Below, piece by piece: positions 1-5,704 of a DNA stretch of 5,751 nucleotides; position 1 is the stretch's first letter; each line of letters opens with the position of its first letter. The stretch covers positions 1 to 5,751 of the forward strand of contig JAAYWU010000221.1 of the NCBI GenBank assembly GCA_012516295.1, in the 5' to 3' direction. The translations under genes were made by a program, and so were the position numbers. Source of the stretch: Clostridiales bacterium. Lineage in GTDB: Bacteria; Bacillota; Clostridia; Oscillospirales; Acutalibacteraceae. The notes under the pieces are model-generated. The model had not been told where the DNA came from. It saw nothing but the letters and a program-made list of their open reading frames with translations, and did no database searches.

Positions 1-335
1 ACACAGACCTGTGTCCGGCCCATATCGACAATACAAAGCCCCCTGCCCGGAGCGCTGGGAGGGAAGTTGGCGGGGCGCAGAAGGTATTCGCACGAATCGT
101 ACAATTCATAGCTTTCTTTTCTCCGAAAGCTGTGGTTGCCCGCCGTGATAACGTCGACGCCGCTGTCGAACAGGAACTGAACCGATGCGGGGGTAAGGCC
201 GTTCCCGTCCGCGGAGTTTTCCCCGTTGGCTATCACCAGATCAATTCCTTTCAATTTCTTTAAGTGGGGGAGATGTGCGCGAAGAAAACGGGAGCCAATA
301 CTCCCCACCACATCGCCGATCGCGAGAATATTCAT
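1..335 (-). CDS. ymdB: YmdB-family metallophosphoesterase (2',3'-cAMP phosphodiesterase), N-terminal part
   Basis: The first 111 codons of a YmdB/TIGR00282-type calcineurin-like phosphoesterase are present; the C-terminal part lies beyond the left edge. The protein starts MNILAIGDVVGS. Family metal-site residues fall at the expected positions: D8 in GDVVG, E39 and N40 in NGEN (37-40), and N67 and H68 in GNH (66-68). The motif RPANFP (87-92) follows. In B. subtilis YmdB, E39 is needed for phosphodiesterase activity on 2',3'-cyclic nucleotides, and the protein affects biofilm formation and sporulation decisions (established knowledge). The later metal-binding histidines, near 150 and 175-177 in the family, are outside the window. 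The ATG at 335 is preceded by a modest GTAGG ribosome site 9 nt upstream. The gene lies 327 bp downstream of rny on the same strand, a linkage common in Firmicutes, and has a promoter-like sequence of its own at 398-426. The fragment is too short to say whether the gene is intact. Confidence 0.93.
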   Translation of the reverse strand, partial: MNILAIGDVVGSIGSRFLRAHLPHLKKLKGIDLVIANGENSADGNGLTPASVQFLFDSGVDVITAGNHSFRRKESYELYDSCEYLLRPANFPPSAPGRGLCIVDMGRTQVC

Positions 336-397
336 AATGATAAGCCTACTTTCTATACAAATGCCTGTCATCACGGGCGTTTGCAGTCTTATAGAAT

Positions 398-426
398 ATT
401 GTAACAGTTTATTTTTTACAAGTAAA
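398..426 (-). promoter_or_regulatory. Predicted sigma-A promoter for ymdB
   Basis: On the minus strand, TTTACT (426-421) is separated by 17 nt from TACAAT (403-398). The -10 is preceded by TG at the extended -10 position (TGTTACAAT). Transcription would start near 391 and give a leader of about 56 nt before the ymdB ATG. An overlapping alternative pairs TTGTAA with TATTCT, also 17 nt apart. The site implies that ymdB can be transcribed independently of rny. It is a prediction from sequence only. Confidence 0.5.
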
Positions 427-430
427 TCCT

Positions 431-455
431 AAAAATGCAAAAGCTTGCTTTTGCA
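431..455 (-). terminator. Terminator-like hairpin between rny and ymdB
   Basis: Read on the minus strand, TGCAAAAG and CTTTTGCA (455-436) form an 8-bp stem around CAAG. It is followed directly by five Ts (435-431) and then AGGATTT. Outer arms AAATCC (424-429) and GGATTT (456-461) can also pair. The stem is AT-rich and therefore weak. The position, about 210 bp past the rny stop and just upstream of the predicted ymdB promoter, suits a terminator for rny. Partial readthrough into ymdB is plausible. Confidence 0.4.
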
Positions 456-595
456 GGATTTCTATTTTGATAATTCATAAAATGCGTGCTGTAATGTTGT
501 TTTCCGTACCATTGAATATAGTTTTCGGGGATACGCCTATCCCTTAAATCGGCGGATAAAGCCGTACGGTAAAAGCCAAGGGGCTTCTTTGTATA

Positions 596-632
596 ATTTT
601 AGGGGAACAGCCCATTGCTGTTCCCCTAAAAT
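596..632. repeat. Perfect 16-bp inverted repeat just downstream of rny
   Basis: The arms ATTTTAGGGGAACAGC (596-611) and GCTGTTCCCCTAAAAT (617-632) pair perfectly around a 5-nt loop, CCATT. The element begins 30 bp after the rny stop codon, where a terminator would be expected. However, the outer edge of the stem is ATTTTA...TAAAAT, so the side facing downstream carries As rather than Ts on both strands. There is no U-tract on either strand. It may stabilise the 3' end of the rny mRNA, act as a protein-binding dyad, or be a non-canonical terminator. Confidence 0.75.
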
Positions 633-662
633 ACTTCTCCCCATAAAAGCGCCATTGAAATA

Positions 663-2225
663 CTATTTCGCGTATTCAATCGCTCGGCTTTCGCGAATTA
701 TGTTTACCTTAATCTGACCCGGATACTCAAGATCACTTTCAATTTTGTTGCAAATATCACGTGCCAAAAGCGCCATTTTGTCATCGGTAATCATCTCGGG
801 CTTAACAATTACACGGATTTCGCGTCCTGCCTGAATCGCGAAGCACCGTTCGACGCCCTCAAACGAAGAAGCGACTTCTTCCAGCTTCTCAAGCCGTTTG
901 ATATAGTTTTCCAGATTTTCGCGTCTTGCGCCCGGCCTTGCGGCGGAAATCGCATCGGCTGCCTGAACAATGCAGGCGATAACGGTTTTCGCTTCCACGT
1001 CGCCGTGATGCGCCTGAATCGCGTGAATAACAGTTTCGCTTTCCTTGTATTTGCGAGCCACGTCAACGCCAATGTCAACATGGGAACCTTCGATTTCATG
1101 ATCAAGTGATTTGCCGATATCATGCAATAGACCTGCCCGGCGTGCAATTGCCGGATCCAAACCGAGTTCGGAAGCCATCACACCAGATAAGAAAGAAACT
1201 TCCAGCGAATGGTTTAATACATTTTGTCCGTAACTGGTACGGTAACGCAACCGTCCCAGCAGTTTGATCAGTTCGGGGTGGATTCCATTCACTCCGGATT
1301 CAATAACAGCACGCTCGCCTTCCTGCTTAATGGTGGCATCCACCTCGCGGCGTGCCTTCTCGATTGTTTCCTCAATCCTTGCAGGATGAATTCTGCCGTC
1401 TGCAATCAAATGCTCAAGCGCTATGCGGGCCACCTCGCGGCGCACCGGTTCGAAACAGGAAAGGGTAATTGCCTCCGGCGTATCGTCAATGATCAGGTCA
1501 ACTCCGGTAAGCGTTTCAATCGCCCGGATATTCCGGCCTTCACGTCCGATAATGCGGCCCTTCATTTCATCGTTTGGCAGCGGTACAACGGAAATGGTTG
1601 CCTCCGCCACATGATCTGCGGCGCATCTCTGAATTGCCATCGAAATAATTTCCCTTGCGGTCTTCTCCGCTTCCTCGCGGGTTTGCTGTTCGAATTCCAT
1701 GAGTTTGACGGCTTTTTCATGTATAAGCTCGTCTTCCAGATTTTTTAGTAAATAGTCTTTTGCTTGATCAACCGTACAACCGGATATGCGTTCCAGCATA
1801 TCAAACTGGCTTTTCTTTACAGCTTCGGCTTCTGCAAGCCGTTCGTCAGCTTGTTTATTCTTATTCGTTAGGATTTCATCCTTGGCTTCCAGACTTTCCA
1901 TCTTTTTGTCAAGGGTTTCCTCTTTTTGCTGTATGCGGCGTTCCTGACGCTGTACTTCCTTGCGGCGTTCGTTCAGTTCGCGCTCGGCCTCGGTTCTCAG
2001 GCGGTGGATTTCATCTTTACCTTCCAGAACAGCTTCCTTTTTCTTCGCTTCGGCTGTTTTTATCGCATCGCTGACAATTCTTTTCGCTTCCTGCTCTGCA
2101 GAACCGATCGTGAACTCAGCTTGCTTTTTGCGATGGCTGATACCGCCCAGGAATGCAGCTATGCCGGTAATCAACGCGCAAACAAGCGCGATGATAATAC
2201 ATGTTGTTAAGCTAACTGTGGTCAA
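663..2225 (-). CDS. rny: Ribonuclease Y
   Basis: This is a 520-aa protein, the same length as B. subtilis RNase Y, the membrane-anchored endoribonuclease that initiates decay of many mRNAs and scaffolds the degradosome-like network. The domains appear in the family order. A single N-terminal membrane helix covers about residues 4-27. A long charged coiled coil covers about 35-195. A KH RNA-binding domain contains [12 protein letters not shown] (223-234). An HD hydrolase domain has HDIGK with H368 and D369, the positions essential in B. subtilis, followed by HHGD (406-409). The C-terminus RAIEYAK is typical. The start is a TTG at 2225: the codon before it is an in-frame TGA, and the next in-frame Met is residue 109, well past the membrane helix. 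A strong AAGGAGG site ends 9 nt before the TTG. An out-of-frame ATG at 2229 opens a five-codon mini-ORF across this start. The gene is divergent from thrS and followed by ymdB. Confidence 0.98.
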   Translation of the reverse strand: MTTVSLTTCIIIALVCALITGIAAFLGGISHRKKQAEFTIGSAEQEAKRIVSDAIKTAEAKKKEAVLEGKDEIHRLRTEAERELNERRKEVQRQERRIQQKEETLDKKMESLEAKDEILTNKNKQADERLAEAEAVKKSQFDMLERISGCTVDQAKDYLLKNLEDELIHEKAVKLMEFEQQTREEAEKTAREIISMAIQRCAADHVAEATISVVPLPNDEMKGRIIGREGRNIRAIETLTGVDLIIDDTPEAITLSCFEPVRREVARIALEHLIADGRIHPARIEETIEKARREVDATIKQEGERAVIESGVNGIHPELIKLLGRLRYRTSYGQNVLNHSLEVSFLSGVMASELGLDPAIARRAGLLHDIGKSLDHEIEGSHVDIGVDVARKYKESETVIHAIQAHHGDVEAKTVIACIVQAADAISAARPGARRENLENYIKRLEKLEEVASSFEGVERCFAIQAGREIRVIVKPEMITDDKMALLARDICNKIESDLEYPGQIKVNIIRESRAIEYAK

Positions 2226-2302
2226 TCATTGGCACCTCCTTGTCTTTTTTACTTTTCATATTTTTTGTTTAAATCATTTCGGATGGGTGCGTTAAGCCCA
2301 TA

Positions 2303-2320
2303 AATGCATATTCGTGCATT
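2303..2320. repeat. Short inverted repeat at the rny transcription start region
   Basis: AATGCA (2303-2308) and TGCATT (2315-2320) form a 6-bp dyad with a 6-nt spacer. It lies at or just downstream of the predicted rny start site and overlaps the minus-strand TATAAT at 2318-2323. It could be a small operator or a 5'-end hairpin of the rny mRNA. A dyad this short can occur by chance. Confidence 0.3.
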
Positions 2321-2329
2321 ATACACATA

Positions 2330-2359
2330 ATTGTATTACGTCCAATACCCGAATGTCAA
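2330..2359 (-). promoter_or_regulatory. Predicted sigma-A promoter for rny
   Basis: On the minus strand a perfect -35, TTGACA (2359-2354), is followed after 18 nt by TACAAT (2335-2330), one mismatch from consensus. The start site would be near 2323, leaving a leader of about 98 nt before rny. A perfect TATAAT also occurs slightly downstream (2323-2318), but its best -35 is poor. A second start site there is possible. Confidence 0.6.
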
Positions 2360-2421
2360 GAAATATTGATTATTATCAGAAGGATTGCCTATATAATTTC
2401 CTTATCAAGTTTTGTTGAAGA

Positions 2422-2457
2422 TTATCATCGGAAAAAACATAATGCCGAAAATGATAA
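2422..2457. repeat. Interrupted inverted repeat in the rny-thrS divergent region
   Basis: TTATCATCGG (2422-2431) is mirrored by CCG (2445-2447) and ATGATAA (2451-2457), with AAA as an asymmetric insertion. The element lies 20-55 bp upstream of the thrS -35 box and about 63 bp upstream of the rny -35 box, where a regulator or an UP-like element could act. I recognise no known operator in it. Confidence 0.35.
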
Positions 2458-2476
2458 AATTTCCAAATGGTTTCTA

Positions 2477-2505
2477 TTGACAAGTTTGTTAACCGGTGCT
2501 AATAT
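2477..2505 (+). promoter_or_regulatory. Predicted sigma-A promoter for thrS
   Basis: A perfect TTGACA (2477-2482) is followed after 17 nt by TAATAT (2500-2505). A TG sits one base before the -10 (TGC, 2497-2499), giving an extended -10. The start site is predicted near 2512, just before the T-box leader. The position and the strength of the -35 make this the main thrS promoter. Confidence 0.75.
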
Positions 2506-2511
2506 ACGAAA

Positions 2512-2794
2512 TATATAGCGAAATATGTTCAATGCGTTGAAGAGGAAGCCTTATTTCGAAAAATTGCACCAGAGAGCGGGCACGTATGCTGCAAGTACCC
2601 GCAGCAGTTTGAAATCGGGTCACCACCTCCGAGTGCGTGCCGAAAGCGTTTTGCCTAAAGCATGCCGGTTGGCGCCGTTATCTGCCGCCATGAGGACGGG
2701 TTTCTTTTATTTCTTTTAGAAGTCCGTTGAAATTGGGTGGAACCGCAAACAATCGCTTTGCCCCATACTGTGGGGTGAAGCTTTTTTTATTTTT
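2512..2794 (+). promoter_or_regulatory. T-box riboswitch, threonine-specific (thrS leader)
   Basis: This leader binds uncharged tRNA-Thr and lets transcription continue into thrS. Stem I is recognisable. Its base is ATGCGT (2532-2537) with GTGCGT (2633-2638), partly by G-U pairs. Next come the GAAGA/GAG kink-turn (2539-2543 with 2631-2633) and the AGAGAG motif above a GCGGG/CCCGC helix. The specifier loop sits between GGG (2617-2619) and CTCC; the likely specifier is ACC (2622-2624), a Thr codon followed by the expected A. A stem III-like CCGTTATC...TGAGGACGG runs at about 2674-2700. The T-box core is TTGGGTGGAACCGC (2733-2746). The antiterminator can be drawn as TGGG (2734-2737) with CCCA (2762-2765) and GCAAA (2745-2749) with TTTGC (2757-2761). 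Its 7-nt bulge TGGAACC (2738-2744) would hold the tRNA NCCA end. The same bases form the terminator at 2755-2781. Confidence 0.95.
2755..2794 (+). terminator. T-box-controlled intrinsic terminator before thrS
   Basis: GCTTTGCCCCA (2755-2765) pairs with TGGGGTGAAGC (2771-2781) around the loop TACTG, an 11-bp stem with two G-U pairs. Seven Ts (2782-2788) and then ATTTTT follow. The 5' arm shares CCCA and TTTGC with the antiterminator, so the two folds exclude each other. Confidence 0.95.
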
Positions 2795-2821
2795 GTAATA
2801 TTCATCTAAGGAGTGAAAGAT

Positions 2822-4762
2822 ATGGTAAAAGTAAGTTTAAAAGGCGAAGTAAAAGAGTTTGAAAGCGGCATTACCGTTGCTGAAATAGCGAAATCCATTG
2901 GAATGGGGCTGTACAAAGCTGCTTGCGTTGGAAAAATTGACGGTAAGGTCATGGATCTCCGCACGCCGGTCACAGCGGACTGCGAGGTGGAGATTCTGAC
3001 CTTTGACCATCCGGAAGGGAAAAAGGCGTATTGGCATACGACCGCCCACATCATGGCGCAGGCGGTAAAGCATCTGTTCCCGAACGCTGCCTTTGCAATC
3101 GGTCCGGCAGTTGAAAACGGCTTCTATTATGATATTGATTTGGACCGTTCCCTTACCCCGGAGGACCTGCCGAAAATCGAAGCGGAAATGAAGAAAATCA
3201 TTAAGGAAAATATTCCGATTGAACGCTTTGAACTCGCTCCCGACGAAGCACGGGCATTAATGGAAAAGGAGCACCAGATTTACAAGCTGGAACTGATTGA
3301 TGAACACGCCGGAAAAGGGGAGAAGATTTCGTTCTATCGGCAGGGCGATTATACGGACCTTTGCGCAGGGCCGCACCTGATGAGCACGGGCTGCGTCAAA
3401 GCCGTAAAACTGACAGCCAATACGGCTGCCTACTGGCGCGGGGACTCCAAAAACAAAATGCTCCAGCGTCTTTACGGCATTTCCTTCCCGAAGGCGAGTG
3501 AGCTGGAAGCATACCTTGCAAAGGTGGAGGAAGCCAAGAAGCGCGACCATAATGTATTGGGCCGCCAGCTAGGGTATTTTACAACCTGCGACCTGATCGG
3601 GCAGGGGCTGCCGATTTTGCTTCCGAACGGCGCGCGCGTGATTCAGATTTTGCAGCGCTTTGTTGAAGACGAGGAGCAAAAGCGCGGCTGGTTGCTGACA
3701 AAAACGCCGTATATGGCGAAGAGTGATCTTTATAAGCTTTCCGGGCACTGGGACCATTATAAGGACGGCATGTTTGTCCTTGGCGATGAGGAAAAGGACA
3801 GCGAAGTTTTCGCATTGCGCCCGATGACCTGCCCCTTCCAATATCAGGCTTATCTGAATAAAAACCGTTCTTATCGTGACCTGCCGCTTCGGTATAACGA
3901 AACGTCCACGCTGTTCCGCAACGAGGCGTCCGGCGAAATGCACGGATTGATCCGTGTGCGGCAGTTCACAATCTCCGAAGGCCATTTGATGTGTACGCCC
4001 GAGCAGCTGGAAAGTGAATTCCAGGGCTGTCTGGAGCTTGCAATCTTTATGCTGAAAACACTCGGCCTGTATGAAGATGTTTCCTACCGCTTCTCCATGT
4101 GGGATCCCAACGACCGTGCGAAATATATCGGTACGGAGGAACAGTGGAACGAGGCCCAGGGAATCATGCGCAAGATTCTGAACCATCTGAACATTCCGTT
4201 TGTGGAAGGGATCGGCGAGGCGGCGTTCTATGGTCCGAAACTGGACATTCAGATTAAGAATGTATTCGGTAAAGAGGATACCTTAATTACGATTCAGATT
4301 GACCAGATGCTGGCCAAGAAATTCGGTATGGAATATGTGGATGCGGATGGCAAAAAGAAGAACCCCTATATTATTCATCGTACTTCCATCGGCTGCTACG
4401 AGCGCACGCTCGCATTGCTGATTGAAAAATATGCCGGTGCGCTTCCAATGTGGCTGATGCCGGAGCAGATCAGGGTGCTGCCGATCAGCGAGCGTTTGCA
4501 TGCGGATGCCGATAAAGTGGTTAAGAAGCTGCAAGCGGCCGGGTTCCGGGTGACCTGTGATACCCGCAATGAGAAAATCGGGTATAAGATACGCGAAGCC
4601 CAGCTTCAGAAGATTCCGTATATGCTCATAATCGGGGATAAGGAAGCACAGGAGAACACAGTTTCCGTGCGCAGCCGTAAGGATGGCGACATTGGTTCCA
4701 TGCCGATTGATGCGTTTTTGGCAAAAGCGGCGGAACAAGTGGCAACAAAAGCAATCGACTAA
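2822..4762 (+). CDS. thrS: Threonyl-tRNA synthetase
   Basis: This cytoplasmic class II synthetase of 646 aa attaches threonine to tRNA-Thr; B. subtilis ThrS is of similar length. The order is a TGS domain (about 1-60), an N2 editing domain with HxxxH at H72/H76 and C181/H185, the catalytic core, and a C-terminal anticodon-binding domain (about 542-640). Zinc ligands are C337 (RPMTC), H388 (SEGH) and H519 (IHR). The motif 2 Arg is R366 (FRNE) and the motif 3 Arg is R528 (GCYER). All key residues are present, so the enzyme should be active and able to edit. The core belongs to a divergent subgroup: QFTISEGH stands where E. coli has GFTQDDAH, and IHRTSIGCYERT where E. coli has IHRAILGSMERF. I chose the ATG at 2822 because AAGGAG (2808-2813) is 8 nt upstream; a GTG at 2813 overlaps that ribosome site and is unlikely. 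Expression is governed by the upstream T-box, and a terminator follows the gene. Confidence 0.98.
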   Translation: MVKVSLKGEVKEFESGITVAEIAKSIGMGLYKAACVGKIDGKVMDLRTPVTADCEVEILTFDHPEGKKAYWHTTAHIMAQAVKHLFPNAAFAIGPAVENGFYYDIDLDRSLTPEDLPKIEAEMKKIIKENIPIERFELAPDEARALMEKEHQIYKLELIDEHAGKGEKISFYRQGDYTDLCAGPHLMSTGCVKAVKLTANTAAYWRGDSKNKMLQRLYGISFPKASELEAYLAKVEEAKKRDHNVLGRQLGYFTTCDLIGQGLPILLPNGARVIQILQRFVEDEEQKRGWLLTKTPYMAKSDLYKLSGHWDHYKDGMFVLGDEEKDSEVFALRPMTCPFQYQAYLNKNRSYRDLPLRYNETSTLFRNEASGEMHGLIRVRQFTISEGHLMCTPEQLESEFQGCLELAIFMLKTLGLYEDVSYRFSMWDPNDRAKYIGTEEQWNEAQGIMRKILNHLNIPFVEGIGEAAFYGPKLDIQIKNVFGKEDTLITIQIDQMLAKKFGMEYVDADGKKKNPYIIHRTSIGCYERTLALLIEKYAGALPMWLMPEQIRVLPISERLHADADKVVKKLQAAGFRVTCDTRNEKIGYKIREAQLQKIPYMLIIGDKEAQENTVSVRSRKDGDIGSMPIDAFLAKAAEQVATKAID

Positions 4763-4779
4763 TATAGAATATAGCAAAG

Positions 4780-4811
4780 AAACCGGATGGATTTTCTATC
4801 CGGTTTTTGTT
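4780..4811 (+). terminator. Intrinsic terminator of thrS
   Basis: AAACCGGAT (4780-4788) pairs perfectly with ATCCGGTTT (4798-4806), and G-U, G-C and A-T pairs can extend the stem inward. The sequence then runs TTGTTT and, after a short gap, another run of six Ts. It lies 17 bp past the thrS stop codon, so thrS is probably a single-gene transcript. Confidence 0.9.
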
Positions 4812-4868
4812 TACCTTTTTTACCAAACCGGTTGTTCTGTAATTATGTTAACTAATGGAACCGCAATT

Positions 4869-4975
4869 TTTTCAACCGTTTTTTTTCAACAGCCGGTCTC
4901 ATAAGTTGAAAATCAGGAAAAGTTTCGGATTTACCTAAGTTTAAATGTTGAAAACTCTGTTGAAAATGTTGAAAA
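4869..4975. repeat. Cluster of six GTTGAAAA motifs in both orientations
   Basis: GTTGAAAA occurs on the plus strand at 4905-4912, 4947-4954, 4959-4966 and 4968-4975, and as TTTTCAAC at 4869-4876 and 4883-4890. The second inverted copy and the first direct copy could form an 8-bp stem with a 14-nt loop. Spacings are irregular (14, 22, 42, 12 and 9 nt between starts), which suits a set of protein-binding sites better than a tandem repeat. I do not recognise the motif as a known operator. Confidence 0.7.
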
Positions 4976-5110
4976 GGTTAAATTCTTCGATGCCATATTC
5001 CGAAAATGAGCAGTTTTATGTAAAGTAAGACGCTAAAAAACAGCGTGGATGCTTTCCATAAAAATTTTTTTGTTAATTTTAAGATAATGGCTATATTTGT
5101 AGATTTTCTA

Positions 5111-5119
5111 TGTTATAAT
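5111..5119 (+). promoter_or_regulatory. Extended -10 promoter for the DUF4358-like gene
   Basis: TGTTATAAT is a perfect extended -10 (TG at 5111-5112, TATAAT at 5114-5119). No good -35 box lies 16-18 bp upstream, which extended -10 promoters can tolerate. The start would be near 5126, giving a leader of about 60 nt. Confidence 0.6.
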
Positions 5120-5186
5120 TAATAAAATAAGTTTTTACTAACTTTCTACGACGCAATATGCAATAAAAATTAAAGGGGGCGAGAAC

Positions 5187-5696
5187 TTGAATAAAATCAT
5201 AATGGATAGAAAAAAATGGATGATTTTTTCGGTTCTTGTTCTGGCAGTTTCTATTGCGGTGTTGGTAAGTGTATTTTTTGTGTATAAAAATATAAAGGAA
5301 AATGCGAAAGGCCCTGCGCCGTCCAGGATTACCGAAAGTATTATCAGCGAAATGCATTATACCGATCTGGTGGAAGTCAGCCCGAACCAGCTTTTCAGGC
5401 ATTACAGTATTCCGGAAGGTGTGATTTCCGACAGTTCGCTTTATATGAGCAAGTCTTCCGATAGTGCAACAGAGCTTGCATGTTTTTTGCTGCAGGATAA
5501 AAGTAAGTTTGAGGATTTAAAGGACGCTGTAACGGATCATATCAATTCCAAAGCCGCGGGCTTTAAGGGATTGAATCCGACACAGTACAATTTGTTGAAA
5601 AATTATGTGATTGTACAGAAAGGAAGATATGTCCTTGTCAGCGTCGGAAGCAATGCATCGGCAGACGGTAAATTTTTTAATGATTTGTTCAAGTAA
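5187..5696 (+). CDS. DUF4358-like membrane-anchored protein of unknown function
   Basis: This 169-aa protein has one N-terminal membrane segment (about residues 11-33) after a short basic stretch (DRKK). The remainder, about 136 residues, is probably outside the cell, as expected for an uncleaved signal anchor; there is no lipobox cysteine. The soluble part resembles the DUF4358 family of Clostridia: a region with LYMSKSSDSATELACFLLQD (85-104), then a helix around FEDLKDAVTDHI, then YNLLKNYVIVQKGRYVLVSV (134-153). That assignment is from memory of the family pattern. No catalytic motif is visible and the function is unknown. The start is TTG at 5187, 7 nt after a strong AAAGGGGG site (5172-5179); the next in-frame ATG, at 5202, is too far from it. 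The gene has its own promoter and lies between the thrS terminator and another promoter, so it appears to be transcribed alone. Confidence 0.8.
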   Translation: MNKIIMDRKKWMIFSVLVLAVSIAVLVSVFFVYKNIKENAKGPAPSRITESIISEMHYTDLVEVSPNQLFRHYSIPEGVISDSSLYMSKSSDSATELACFLLQDKSKFEDLKDAVTDHINSKAAGFKGLNPTQYNLLKNYVIVQKGRYVLVSVGSNASADGKFFNDLFK

Positions 5697-5704
5697 ATTA
5701 ATAC

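Larger units (their letters stand above)
336..662. other. 327-bp intergenic region between rny and ymdB
   Basis: No credible coding sequence is present. Besides the ymdB promoter and the terminator-like hairpin, the region has three small hairpins in a row on the plus strand. They are GGGATA/TATCCC with loop CGCC (528-543), CGGC/GCCG with a 7-nt loop (550-564), and AAGCC/GGCTT with loop AAGG (573-586). A perfect 16-bp palindrome follows at 596-632. I do not recognise a known riboswitch or small RNA here on either strand. Confidence 0.6.
4763..5186. other. 424-bp AT-rich intergenic region after thrS
   Basis: No credible gene is present. The region holds the thrS terminator, a cluster of GTTGAAAA repeats (4869-4975), a small hairpin ACGCT/AGCGT with an A-rich loop (5030-5046), a second one TGGA/TCCA (about 5046-5058) followed by AAAAATTTTTTT, and the promoter and ribosome site of the next gene. 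The two hairpins plus T-run could end a short plus-strand transcript, but I find no clear promoter for one. Confidence 0.55.

Noticed and set aside
226..432. 68-codon plus-strand ORF at the left end
   Set aside because: About half of it is antisense to the conserved start of ymdB and the rest covers the ymdB promoter; no ribosome site is seen.
592..597. Plus-strand TATAAT upstream of the palindrome as a promoter antisense to rny
   Set aside because: There is no -35 at 16-18 bp and no correct extended TGn; an AT-rich stretch can give TATAAT by chance.
1224..1748. Plus-strand ORF of 174 codons inside rny
   Set aside because: It is antisense to a well-conserved rny, has no convincing ribosome site, and its translation resembles no protein; it reflects the codon pattern of rny.
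2366..2397. Second plus-strand promoter TTGATT...TATAAT upstream of thrS
   Set aside because: Spacing is 20 nt and the promoter at 2477-2505 is far better and well placed for the T-box leader.
2486..2505. Rex-type operator beginning TTGTTAA in the thrS promoter, and a similar TTGTTAA near 5070
   Set aside because: The second half-site does not match TTAACAA in either place, so only a half-site is present.
2525..2719. 64-codon ORF in the thrS leader
   Set aside because: It lies wholly within the T-box stem I to stem III region, whose sequence is explained by RNA structure, and has no ribosome binding site.
2813..2821. GTG start for thrS three codons upstream
   Set aside because: The GTG overlaps the AAGGAG ribosome site itself, while the ATG at 2822 has ideal spacing.
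4683..4904. 73-codon ORF over the thrS end and terminator
   Set aside because: It overlaps thrS in another frame and reads straight through the thrS terminator; its tail is the translation of T-runs.
4869..4975. GTTGAAAA copies as a CRISPR array
   Set aside because: The repeat is only 8 bp, occurs in both orientations and has irregular, very short spacing; no cas genes are present.
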